NCBI GenBank assembly: GCA_025403435.1
Contig: JAJQZP010000048.1
Coordinates: 703,011 to 767,010 of the forward strand
Origin: Artocarpus heterophyllus
Taxonomy: Eukaryota > Streptophyta > Magnoliopsida > Rosales > Moraceae
Direction: 5' to 3'
Length of the DNA stretch: 64,000 nucleotides
The position numbers were made by a program, and so were the translations under genes. The notes under the pieces were generated by a model, which saw only the letters and a list, made by a program, of their open reading frames with translations, searched no databases and was not told the DNA's origin. Each line of letters begins with the position of its first letter. Position 1 is the first letter of the stretch. Positions 47,085 through 58,538 of the stretch are shown in pieces.

Positions 47085-48522
47085 GATGAGATGAAAGAAG
47101 AGTAAATAGAAAGGAAAAATTAAGATAGTAAATTGCAGAATCCTAGAATTCCTTCTTCTTTTAGAGAAAAAGAAGAATTTTTAATGAAAAAGAAGAGGAT
47201 TTGCGATTTAGAGAGAAAATAACAAATTAAGAGAAAAAAAATGAACTCGGAGAAATAAGGTCTTACGCACAGTAAACGTATATGTAAACAATAATTAAAC
47301 CACTGTATATGACACGTATAGAGACCACGTGGGAGAGACAGTGTGAATCAAACTGATTTAAGATTTGAACTAGGCCCAAATGTTCTTAGTTGAAAATGGT
47401 CAGGTTGTTTCGGGCCTTAACACATTTAGAACGAGTTAAATAACAAACATAAAATTGAAAACCAATTCGTATGAATCTTAAACCCAATTCAAAGCCCACT
47501 ATAGATAAAGTTAACTATAAACAACAAATCTAATTTAACGACAACAAGGATCTTCCTGAATGATCCAGCAACTCAAATAATTTTGTTTTAATCAAAACCT
47601 TATTGAACAATACATACACCCATATGTTATTCCTAATACTCAACATCTATCAATGGATTCATCATCATTACTACCAAGGGTTTAGAATGTGACTAACCTT
47701 GAAATCAATACGATTTACGTCTTTCAACATAGACCATATCAATGAACAAAGACACTTGATGTTACTACTTAAGAACATCTACAATCCCCACAATTCTACT
47801 TATACAATATCGAATTTCCTCATATAACAAAATCTTAGGTAACCAAAAGATTCACTGATACACTTAAATACAATGTACGTAACGAAATATTCCAATTTTG
47901 AGATTCATGCATTCTAGACTTTACACAGTCTCAACAGACCAAAAGTCTAACATTTATCTCTCTCAAGATTCAATACCATGATTCCCAACTTATATCATAT
48001 TCCTCGAATATATAGAACTTTTAAGAAAAGACATTGACACTTATGTGCTCCATCGAATCCACACATAATCATTACTTAGGTTTGAATCAATTACGAAAAA
48101 TTTGGCATATCTATGTCAAACTTTAAAATCAATAAATCAAGCCTTATATTTCTCATTGTTTTTCACGAGACAAAAGGCTCTTAAATCCTCGTATCTATAC
48201 GAATTTCTCATCGTTTATACGAATTAGATATGCTTATAGATCCTAATATTATATGAATCTCTCATAAGCAATCTACTTATAAACTCATTCCATATAATTA
48301 TCATTCCCTTATAACTATTAATACTTTCCTTCTATAAAATTATTGTACTCATATAACTATTGATATTTTCATTCTATGGCCTTTCCATGTTACATCCTTC
48401 TAAACTGTATAAATCAATGTGAAGGTTCATTTTGATGATGACACTGAAAATTCAACTTCAAAACCATCTCAAAAATATATTTTTTTAAAGTGGTGCTACA
48501 CTCCCTAGGTTAACCGAACCTA
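47085..48522 (-). promoter_or_regulatory. Element D 5' leader with possible internal promoter
   Basis: 1.4 kb of non-coding sequence between the primer site and the first ORF. Near the ORF it becomes pyrimidine-rich on the minus strand (47085-47270), like a plant 5' untranslated region. Further up lies a G-box CCACGTGG (47325-47332) followed on the minus strand by TATA-like phrases (47300-47320). This may be a captured promoter, but it is unproven; transcription from the LTR is the default. No gag remnant seen. Confidence 0.4.
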
Positions 48523-48535
48523 GGCTCTGATACCA
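48523..48535 (-). other. tRNA-iMet primer site of element D
   Basis: Plus strand GGCTCTGATACCA, i.e. TGGTATCAGAGCC on the element strand, 7 bases from the LTR, exactly as in Gypsy C at 2169-2181. Confidence 0.93.
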
Positions 48536-48542
48536 AAAATTC

Positions 48543-50509
48543 TGTAACGCCCCTATATGGGGGTTAACAGTTTTTAATGAGATAAAATAAAAATAAATAA
48601 TAAAAGTAAAACCTTAAAGATTAAAATTTGCCCGGGACTTAAATGAAAACTCCCAACTCAAAAATAAAAATATAAACGACAAATAAACCACAGTTTTAAT
48701 GTAGCACCTTAAATTTAATAATATAAACTGTTGTCATCATCATTTTAACCCTCAACACATTGTAATACAGTCACAGAAAGTAACAATTGATGCTTACATT
48801 ATCATGAAGAACATTCTCAACGATTGAAGCAGTCCCAATGTAATATAGCTACATCACTTCCTCAACTATATTTCTCGTAGCCACCTCACACTTAGTGAGT
48901 CCTGAAAAGATATAAACATAAGGGAATGAGCAACACTATGCTCAGTAGAGAAAGCCATTACTCACCTCTATCATTACCACATTAAAATCTGCATGGTTAG
49001 TAAGTCACATCATATTTCAGATTATGAGGTTTATTATGATCACATCTTATGGATACCGTAGATAATCATTACCAAGTGTCATAATTACACATTTATACAA
49101 ATATTACCAATCATCATTGTTCCTAGGTATCCATGTTAAATTGAGTATCACTCAACTCATCGAGGCCCAAATGGGCGCACTTGATCACCCTATAAACATT
49201 CCAAGGGTGTTCCGGTGAGGGGACATCAAGCCCCGAGTCCTCACCAAGTCGATTCCTGTACAGTGTGTTCTGGGACTTTCAACCCAAGGAAGCGTCATCG
49301 CCTTCCCCCTACTTTACCTTTTAGGGTATTCATGCCCAAGGACGTAACCGTCGCCCTTTTCATGTCTCACAATTTCTCTATATTAAATCATTATTAATAG
49401 AGTTAATTTTCCTAACCATGCTTCTCAATTTATAACATATGTCAATTCATTATGTTCCTCGCCGTACAATACAAGACGAGTCCATGTCATAGTTTCATAT
49501 GTGATACACATATAATATCAGTTCAACATAGATATATATATATTGCGGCAAAACAATCAATTTTAATTCTATAAAAACCTCACAAAAGATGAGTAATAGA
49601 ATCCCTACCTTTCAAGCTTATCAACAGTCTCTTAATCCTGGAATCAATTAACGTTAGCTCCATACTCCCTTGATCCTAAGGCGTGCATAAGGACAATTAA
49701 AACTAAAGCACAACATACAACTACATTCATAAAATTTATTTTAATTTAATCTTAGAATTTCAAGAAATAACCACTGCCCATAGAGGTATTACAAAGTTTA
49801 ACAATATAAATTTTCTGTCTAGGGCATATACACTTAGACTTCATACATATGCTCCAAAATAGCAACAAACATATACTTAGGTTTAAGAACGCAAATTTGA
49901 ATAATCCTTTAGTATAAAAGAAAATTTATAAATGAAAGACTAAATTTGTTCATAAGATTCTAACCTCGGATTATGGTTAGTTGGAAGCTTGAAATGGCTT
50001 CAAAACAGGTTCCTTTACTTCGGTATGACTGAAATTCTTACTCAAATGGAGGTGATGGTGGCTGATTTTTATGGCTGCCTTGAAGAAGTTCTCTAAGTAT
50101 TTTGCTTCAGCAAAGAAATATGAAGAAGAGTGTGGGAACCGTGGAAGAGAAAGGAAGAAAAGATGAAGTCTTTGAAAAGAAGTGATAGAAACAATTATAG
50201 AGGAGACATGTTGAAGCATGTCACGGAGGAAATAAAGAAAATGAGGGTCAAGAGTAGTTGGAAAAGATATCCTTATGTCTCATCTAAAGACTTTAACACA
50301 CATAATGCCAATATGACATTTTTGATATTTATTAGAAGTTCTAAGGCTTTTTAGTAATCATACTAAATAAATATAGGAGAATTTTAGAAAATTTAAAAAT
50401 AGATAAAAATAAATATTATAAAATAAATTTAAATGAAGCAATTTTTTTTTTATACATTAAAATTAATTTAATTACCTCAATACCCGTTAGGAGAATAACG
50501 GGTGTCACA
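48543..50509 (-). repeat. 5' LTR of element D
   Basis: 1967 bp, the twin of 42347-44313. Followed at 50510-50514 by GACAG, the target duplication. Confidence 0.94.
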
Positions 50510-51747
50510 GACAGGGGAAAAGATGAATGATTCAAACTGGATGGATTTTTGGAATGCCTACATCAAGTTCACGTGATTTAGTCAAATACATACTGGCATA
50601 TTTAAAATATTGTTTCACAACTATCACCTATCCACACTTGTTTAAATAAAAAAGGGTCCCCTTTGAGCAATAATAGAGCTTGAAATTTAGTTCAAGAGGG
50701 ACACTCTGGAAAAAAATAGAGATAAGATTCTATCCATTGGGTAAATTTTTATATAATTTTATTAGTGAGTGGGGGTATAGTTATATCTTTTGTTCTAAAA
50801 TGGGGGTAAAATAATTTTTTAATTATTTAGTTGGGAGCACAATTATAAGTTTTTTATAAAATAAAGGCGGATCTAAAATTTCTTTAAAAATTTGAAGCAA
50901 ATAATCAAATTTTAAAAATTGAACAGAGGCATGTGCCTCTGACCTTTGAGGTCTTTGTCTGGTTAATTGATTGTATAAAGTAAAAAAAAGAGAAAATTAC
51001 ATATTATGTTATATTTTTAAAAGCTTTATTTATTTATATCATATTTAAAAAGTTAATATTGTATTATTATTTATGTTATATATTAAGTTATACTACAAAT
51101 AAGTATATATATATATATATATGATTATGTAAATCTTAAAAGACAGCGTTTATAAATATTCGACCTAAATATCAAACGCTGAGCTATATGTTTATCATAT
51201 AGGCCGCCAAGCTTGTCTCGACCTTCAACCCAGCCCAATTTGGTGTCTTTCCCACGTCTCTTAACACGTCCATCAACGTACATAGTGCTTGTTAGGAGCA
51301 TGTTTTTGGATTCATTTACCTAATAAGCAAACAAGACAGACTCCAACCCAATATTTTAACAAAAGAAGATTCCAAGATCAAAACTCAAGAATTTGCCTTC
51401 ATTAAATATTTGGGCTGAAATTGAATTTTAAAAAAATGACTTCACAATATGTTCTTAATTATTGTACAAGTTGACTTCAATGAAGGGCGTGGGAAAGGTT
51501 GCTTAAAGGAAGCAGGTTGGTGACCATTCTAGTTAGTCTCCTCTATTTTACTCAACCACGTCTGTGGATTCCCTATTCCTAGCTTTTTGACCCCTGTCTG
51601 CTCTTACATTTCTTTAGAATTAAGCTCTATTCTATAATGTTCCATAATGTATTGCGTCTTGGCAAGATCTTAGTATAAACACTATTCAAATAGTTGTTCA
51701 AAATGAAAATAGTATTCTGCAATTTTTTGGTTTATGCAGACTATACT

Positions 51748-51778
<31 letters not shown>

Positions 51779-52669
51779 TGATTTTTTTGCAATTTTAGTA
51801 GATCATTGATTTGTGTTTTTTCCATTGACCGACTTTACTTTTTTTGAGAAATTAAAGTGCAAGAGGACCTGTGGACTAAGTTAACGTCTATTTTTGGTTT
51901 TTACCCCACCTCTGCCATGCTTTTTTTACGTTTTTTTTTTTCATTTTTTATTTTTAATTATTTTACATCTAGTAATTAAAAGTGGAAAAAAAAAAAAAGA
52001 TCCATGATGGGTGGGGGGAACAAAAGCTGAATTTAGGTAACTGTAAAAAAAAAAAAATCCTTTTTCTAAAGATTAAGGTGAAGAGGGGCTTTTGAGATGG
52101 ATTTAGGAATCACTTAAAAGAAGGCTAAAATTAGGAGGGACCGCCTACATGACAAGATAGATATTTATTAAATGCAATGGAATCTCTATATTTCTTTTCT
52201 TTTTTTAAAAATTTTTTTCAAATATTTGGCTCCTTGATGGACGGGCCATAGTCTCTTTTCTAGTCAATTCTCCTTCTCAATTACTTGATTATTATTTATT
52301 TTCCCGACCTTATGACTTCTGTTGAAAGTGTGTGTGTGTATATATATATATATATGTTCTCGTTGCATACTTAAAACTTACATTATCATCCACAAATATA
52401 AATAGAGGGGTTGAACATGAACCTACGCATTGTTATTTGTTATCATGCACAAAATAATTAGATAAAAATGAAAACGGAATATCTAATACACTTTCTATCA
52501 TTGGCAATATTATCTGGTACATCAAATAATGTAGGCAACATGCAGATTTCCCTTGAGGACGAGTGTATCATGTGCATGCATAACAAAAGCTCTTTTCTTT
52601 TTTTTTTGGGAGTGAATTTTCTTCTTTTGACAGGCTGTCCAAAACCCAAGTTCTCACTAAGGTATAGCT

Positions 52670-53303
52670 TTTTTTTCCCCATGTTGGAAAAAGACATTTC
52701 TAACCCACAAAGAAAAAAAGATAGCTGATGTTGAGAAGAGATGGCTAATTAATTGATATGATTTTCGAAATAGGACTCCTTGAGTCGGAGAAATGGATAA
52801 AGATGACTCTAGATATACATCTATACGGTTTGGGATTTGTAGGTTGCTGTTGGAGCGAGAGGCTGGTGCTTTTTGATTGGCGTTTTCTTTGATGTGTTCC
52901 TTTGCCTAATATTTTGCTTTCCACTTTGTCGATGTTTTTCTTGAATATTCTCTTGAATAGAAGTTACTTGTAAAAATTGGCGTGTAATATTGAGCGTCTG
53001 GAAGCGACCTTGTTCTATGACAGGGGAAAAGATGAATCATTCAAACTGGATGGATTTTTTGGAATGCCTACATCAAGTTCACGTGATTTAGTCAAATACA
53101 TACTGGCATATTTAAAATATTGTTTCACAACTATCACCTATCCACTTGTTTAAATAAAAAAGGGTCCCCTTTGAGCAATAATAGAGCTTGAAATTTAGTT
53201 CAAGAGGGACACTCTGGAAAAAAATAGAGATAAGATTCTATCCTTTGGGTATATTTTTATATAATTTTATTAGTGAGTGGGGGTATAGTTATATCTTTTG
53301 TTC
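52670..53303. repeat. Tandem segment, copy 3, truncated by the MULE
   Basis: It matches the start of copies 1 and 2 and keeps the uninterrupted CTATGACAGGGG site. It is closer to copy 2 (shared GGCGTTTTCTTTGATG) than to copy 1. It breaks off at about 53303-53309, directly before the MULE terminal sequence. Confidence 0.8.
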
Positions 53304-53309
53304 TTAAAA

Positions 53310-53385
53310 GGAAGATTTTGATCAAAGGACCTCCGAAAAAAGTTAATTGGATAAATAAGCCTTTTTTGTTTGGCACCAAAAAAAT
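53310..53385 (+). repeat. Left terminal sequence of the MULE
   Basis: About 75 bases are shared with the reverse complement of 34385-34456 (ATTTTGA, AGGA, CCT, TTTGGCACCAAAAAA in the same order and spacing) and with the direct sequence at 34171. This is what marks it as a terminal inverted repeat. Confidence 0.65.
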
Positions 53386-53589
53386 GATGATATGTATCCC
53401 ATTTGGTCTTATTCATCCACCTCCTTTATCCACGGGAGATTCCACTCAACTACCCAGCCCACTCATTTATCCATCTCAACAAAATCTTCTGCCTCTCATC
53501 GCTCCATATCTCCCCAAATTAAATCCCAAAAAATCTTCCGTCGTGTTCCTTGTTTTTGTTTTTGCCCAAAATCTTCCGTTCCTTTGAAC

Positions 53590-54125
53590 TGAGAACTCCC
53601 CAAAAGGAAAGGAAACATCTTCTAGCCCTCTTGCCCTTCTTCTTCTCGTCCAAGAGCAAACAGAGGGCTTTTATCAAATTTCCCCCAAATTTTCCTCTCT
53701 TCTCTCTTGGCTCCCCTTCTCGTCCAGAGCAAGCAACCCGTAAAGGATAAACGCAGAGGGCAAAAAGATTGGCAGAAAGAGTCCGATCCATTTCGAACCA
53801 CCCTCCCTCTCCTTTGCCGAAAACCCCCCAGCCCTCTCCTCTCCTTCTCCGGCCAATCTACGGCTGTGGTCCACTGTCGTCGCCATTGTCCATAGTGCGC
53901 CGACATCATCCGTCTGTTCACCATTTGTCAGTCCAACCACGGTCCCTCTCCTCTGCCAAGAACCCCCCAACCCTTTCCTCTAATTCTCCGGGCAATCTGC
54001 GGCTATCGTCCACCATCGTCGCGGTTGTCTGCAGTGCGTCCGACGTCTCCGTCCATTCGCCATTTGTTTGTCAACGCTGCTACAAGGTCAGTATAACATG
54101 CTTTGTCTGCTATTGGTTGTGAATC
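53590..54125 (+). other. Pyrimidine-rich leader-like region with a ~135-bp tandem duplication
   Basis: A GC- and C-rich island in AT-rich DNA. Two adjacent similar units (about 53799-53930 and 53935-54065) share CCTCTCCT, GAAC/AAACCCCCCA, CAATCT and CGTCGCC phrases. A donor-like AAG|GTCAGT lies near 54087. It may be the non-coding first exon and promoter of the DUF1985 gene. A 117-codon frame at 53769-54122 exists but is Ser/Pro low-complexity, and I do not call it a gene. Confidence 0.4.
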
Positions 54126-56428
54126 GTGATTTATGGAGTAATTTGATAGTTAAAAAGCCTAGAAAGAATGCTAGGTCAGTTTTCAGGATTGGTATTTTGA
54201 TGGGATTTTGGATTTGAACCTTGTAAAAGCATGATATGTTTAATTTTGAAATTTTGTGTAAATTTTTGGCTGTGTAAGTTGGAAGAGGTTTAATTTATTT
54301 TTTACACTCTGTGTAAATTTCTACATTCAATAAACGAAATTAAAAAAAGTAAAGGAAAAAAATATAATTATCAAGGAAAAGAAAAAGGGAAAAGATAATT
54401 GAAAGAAAATGTGGTCGGAGAATGATGGGGGTGTGATTGATGACATTTATTTGGTAATGAGGTATGATTTATGGCATAGTAATGCTTATGCCCGCCTTAA
54501 TAGTCAATACTCCAAAGACATCAATGTGAAATTTTAGAGTAGTTAGTGGAGGGAATAGTTAAATGTGAGTTCAGTTATCAAAGTGTATGTTACTTACTCC
54601 AAATGCAGCAATTTGTATTGGAAAAATGACGGTTGTATCTGTTTAGGTTGGAAAACTATAGGGTATATTCATGTTAGGGATATCTCTATGCAAGAACTAG
54701 AAGGCATCAATTTTTAGTTCAACTACTACAGTTGGTTGAAATTTAAATTTTGTTTCCTGCATATATTAATTTGGTAACTTATAGATATGGACTATTTGGT
54801 TGCAATTTATATGGGATCCAAAAGCATATGACTTACACATATTCCTGTCTCTTAGTCTATGGTTTTTAACTGTAGTATTGTGCACTGGATTTAATTGATT
54901 TTCCTTCTCAGGATAAAGCAGATATTGGTTTTAAAATACTAGAGGCTACCTCTACTCTAATGTAAATTTGTGAACACATCTATTCTATATGTACAAACAC
55001 TATATATAATGATATCTAAATGTTGCGAGTCTTTTAAAACGTAAAAATTGAGGCTCTTTTTATATAATTTCCTTTGCTTTTAATTGGTATAGCTTGATAG
55101 TGTGTCATAATTTCCTTTGTATTTTGTTTTCTCTAATTCCTATCTACGTTACTTTTGCCGCCAAAAATCTTTGGTGAGTTTTTGCCTACAAATCAAAATT
55201 CTCATACTATTCTGAAACGGAGGGACAACTCTAATTATTTGAGTTTGGAAAAAAAATATACATATAATTTTGTTTATTGAGGATCATAAAAATTAGACAT
55301 ACATTTAAAATGGAAAAGACAAAGAAAAATCAACAATGAGATGGTTTAAACGAGGCAATTATGTGGAAGCTGACAAATTCAATCACTAAAATATATTTAT
55401 TTGCCTACGTAATTATCAAATCTTATATTTGTATGCATTTGACGCATTAACATATCAACATCTTTGCATGCCTAAAGTAGCATATGATTCTTTCTTTGTC
55501 CATTGAGCTTTAAAGAGTTATTGATGCATGGTAAATATTTTAAGCATGGTTGTTTGCAGGAAATGTTTTTTGGAATGAGTTGTTTTTAACAAGTGATCAC
55601 TAAGTTTCGACAACTCTTATTTTGTTAATATGTAAAGAAATCATGATGATGAAAATAAAATGAGATAAATTTTTGAGATGTGGTGATTTTTATATAGGAT
55701 TGTAATGTGAATTTTCAAGGTTTTCGTTTGTCTCTGTGTGTGCTAAAAAATATGTATATATATATTTTTTGGTGTAGAAGTTTTCGTTTTCTATATAAAA
55801 GGAAATGCAACCAATAAATTTTTTTACCATTGGGATTATGATCGCTTAGATTGATGTTAGATAGGAGGTATAATTTTTTTTGGGTTATCTTCTTGCTGTA
55901 TATCTAAATTTTTGTGTAAAAGAAACATGGTTTTTAGGCCTTGTTGGTAGGAAGAAAAGTGCGAAGAAGATGTTGATGAACTGATGATGTTGTTGGTGTT
56001 CGACTACAATAAAGTACTATATTATCTAACATCTCTACGTACTGTATGTTCTTCTTTGTTTTTCTCTTTTCCCCTTAAATCTGTCTAACTTTAAAAAAGA
56101 AGAAAAATAAGAAATAACAAGTTTAGTGAGTGATGAGTTCGCTAGCATTGCCAAATTTTAGTCAGAGTGCATGCTTGCTTTGATGTGTTGGAACAAAATG
56201 AAGTTGCTTTTTGTCATGTAAATTCTTGCTTTCACATTTTGCAGTTTTCAGGGAACTTGAGAGAAAACTCTCTTTGCTGTGTAATTCTTTTTTGCCGTCT
56301 ATCTCTTCCACAAATCCTTAACTTTGTTCTCTTTCACTTCTTCTACCCACAAGTCAGAAGCCATTTGAATTTGCTTAAAGAGTTGAAGGCATTTTGGAAT
56401 TCGTGCTTTGGTTGCTAGCTGGCAAATA
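54126..56428. other. Non-coding, probably a long 5' intron or spacer of the MULE gene
   Basis: AT-rich, no domain-bearing frame. TATA repeats occur near 55752-55770. Nothing else recognised. Confidence 0.4.
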
Positions 56429-58538
56429 ATGGTTAGTTAAGTTTTAAACTTTTTTTCCTTGCTTTTCTAGGTTTGTTCCTACTATTGTTGGTTTTTAATT
56501 TTTTTTTCCTTTTGTCGTATGATGGTGTTTGTATTATCTCGTAAGATGAACATCTCCTTCTGATAAACATAGAATCGGCCTATCTTTATTTTAATTGATC
56601 TTTGGTGTTAATTCTGTTGTAAATGTTATGTAAAGTTGTTTTGAAATTTTTATTAAATTTGTTTTGTATATTGAACAGCCTCTAAGACTAGATCCCGTGT
56701 TAAGGAGTGAGGAGCATTACGATTGCAAGGTGTCGAAGAAATCAAAATACGAGCAATATGCGAAGATCATTACAGATAATCTGGATCCAGATGATCTGCA
56801 ATGGATCAGAGGCACCCAATTTGGCCATGTGTTGGACGTGGCTCCAAATTTTCAACACTCTGGCCAGTTGCTGTGGTCATTGGTTCTTCGGATGGCAGCA
56901 GTTGACTCTGAGAATGAATTTTGGATGGTGGTTAATTGTGTTCCAATTAGGTACACATTAAAGGATTTTGCCTTGCTAACAGGGTTGTGTTGCGGTGATG
57001 AGTATCCTGTTATTGACGAAGCAAATGAGGATGACAGGGATGAGGAGGATGATGATGATACTACTCCACCCTTTGTGCATAGGCATTGGCCGAATAACAC
57101 AGAAATTTCCATCTATGATGTTATTGACAAGATGGAACAGAATTCTGAAGATGTAGACCATTTAGAGAAGAGGAAGATGGCGGCATTGATTTTTGTTGTT
57201 GGTGTTTTGATGGCTAACGACAAAAATTTCATGAAAATCAAAGCACAGTTTTTAACTTTGATTGATAACATAGATGTTTTCTGTGCCTATCCTTGGGGTC
57301 GAGAGTCTTTTAAGTATTCAATTAAGCAGCTAAAAAAGGATATAAAGAGTAAGTGCGGCTCGAGTAATGCAACATTCACTTTCAATGGATTTATATATCC
57401 ACTTGAGGTAATTAAACATTAGTAATTTATACATTAGTTTGTATTTGATATTGCATTTATCGTTTTATATTTGATATAATATTTGATTAAAATTTTTTTT
57501 TTGTTATAGGTATTTGCCTATGAATGCATCCCTGCGGTAGCAAACAGATTGGCTAACCCCATCCTGACAGAAGATCCTGTGCCTCGAATGTGTTGTTGGA
57601 AGACAATAAAGTGGAGGGGTGCAACCAATCCTTCGAGGTGGAGATAAGCAATTTAATAGAGTGGTCACAGGTCAGTGTCTACGTATTACTCATGTAATTA
57701 TTTGTAATAAGTAAAACGAACATGGTCTTAACAAGACACCGTTTTAAAATTTGTTTTGCAGGATATTCGTAGCATGTTGTTTGCTACGAATGAGGAGATG
57801 AGAACCCCATGGATGGTCAATTATAGGCCTTTTGTGGAAAGAAATGTTGATCCAATTGTAAGGCAGTTGAGCGAGATTCTTGATCGGGGAGAGCGTGTAG
57901 TATTTGGCCATGACCATCCAGAGCATGTTTCCCCCTTCGTTGATCAAGATGCACCCTCAACTTCCGAACATGAGGATGCTCCTCCGAGAGTAGTGCGACT
58001 TGAGAACGAGGTCCAAGCCATCAGGAAAGACCAAGAAGCCATGAGAACAGAAATGGCATTGGGGTTTGAGCAGATGAAACAACATATTTCTGACCAATTC
58101 AAACATTGGTCAGAAATTATTTTGTCAAGGGGACATCAAGAGCATCATTACAGTGAAGGTTATGATGGGTTTAGTACGCCTCAGCCACACAGTACACCCC
58201 TGCATGAGGAAGGATTACCAAACATATCTCCCTCACCTCGTCCTTGTCCACGCACTACGGGTCAGCCTCATACTACGGCTTTCGCTGAAGATGCATCACC
58301 TGTTGTTTCCTCTCCTCGCACTACGGCTGTGCCCGATATATGTCGCACACCATCTGTTCCTTCCTCGCCTCGCACAGCACCCTCGCCTCCCTCACCGCGT
58401 CCTACACATGGCACTGATATAGTGGTATACGATGAAGAACCACAACCCCTACAGATAGAAAGACTGCAAAGACCGCGGAGGATCAGAACAAGATCACAAT
58501 ATATACGAACTCCATATACTGATCCTAGAAGAAAATGA
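56429..58538 (+). pseudogene. DUF1985-domain gene of the MULE, no ULP1 peptidase, frameshift in middle exon
   Basis: A possible start is ATG 56429-56431 directly before a GTTAGT donor. Coding resumes at 56679 after an acceptor and runs to 57407; further exons are 57510-57670 and 57762-58538, with GT-AG ends. The first large exon has the DUF1985 signature (F-G-H-V-L-D-V, L-L-W-S-L-V-L-R, E-F-W-M-V-V-N-C-V-P-I-R-Y-T-L-K-D-F-A-L-L-T-G-L) and an acidic linker. The second exon starts in frame (V-F-A-Y-E-C-I-P-A-V) but its end (F-E-V-E-I-S-N-L-I-E-W-S-Q) is in another frame, so a one-base indel lies near 57575-57600. The last exon has a coiled-coil-like segment, a Pro/Ser-rich linker and R-T-R-S-Q-Y-I-R-T-P-Y. 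Such proteins usually continue into a C48 SUMO-type peptidase; here a stop follows. Function unknown. Confidence 0.7.

Larger units (their letters stand above)
42342..50514 (-). mobile_element. Non-autonomous Gypsy-type LTR retrotransposon D carrying LOG-like and Cys4-protein genes
   Basis: GACAG at 42342-42346 and 50510-50514 is the target duplication; the undisturbed site is visible in the two other tandem copies. Both LTRs are 1967 bp and I found no difference between them. Primer site (48523-48535) and polypurine tract (44314-44330) show that the element is read on the minus strand. They match those of the Gypsy at 191-9030, as do large blocks of the LTR. The 4.2-kb interior has no gag, protease, RT, RNase H or integrase. 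It holds two intact sense ORFs (46563-47084 and 45269-45958). Mobilisation must come from an autonomous relative. Confidence 0.9.
41992..52669. repeat. Tandem segment, copy 2, split by the LTR element at 42347-50509
   Basis: Left part 41992-42346 and right part 50510-52669 together match copy 1. The interruption point is CTATGACAG, which is intact as CTATGACAGGGG in copies 1 and 3. The right part contains a (GT)n run at 51747-51775 and a GT/TA run at 52328-52354. Non-coding. Confidence 0.82.

Noticed and set aside
53519..53970. Overlapping minus-strand frames of 90-100 codons in the C-rich MULE leader
   Set aside because: Low-complexity Arg/Gly/Lys sequence with no domain and overlapping in several frames, as expected for C-rich DNA.
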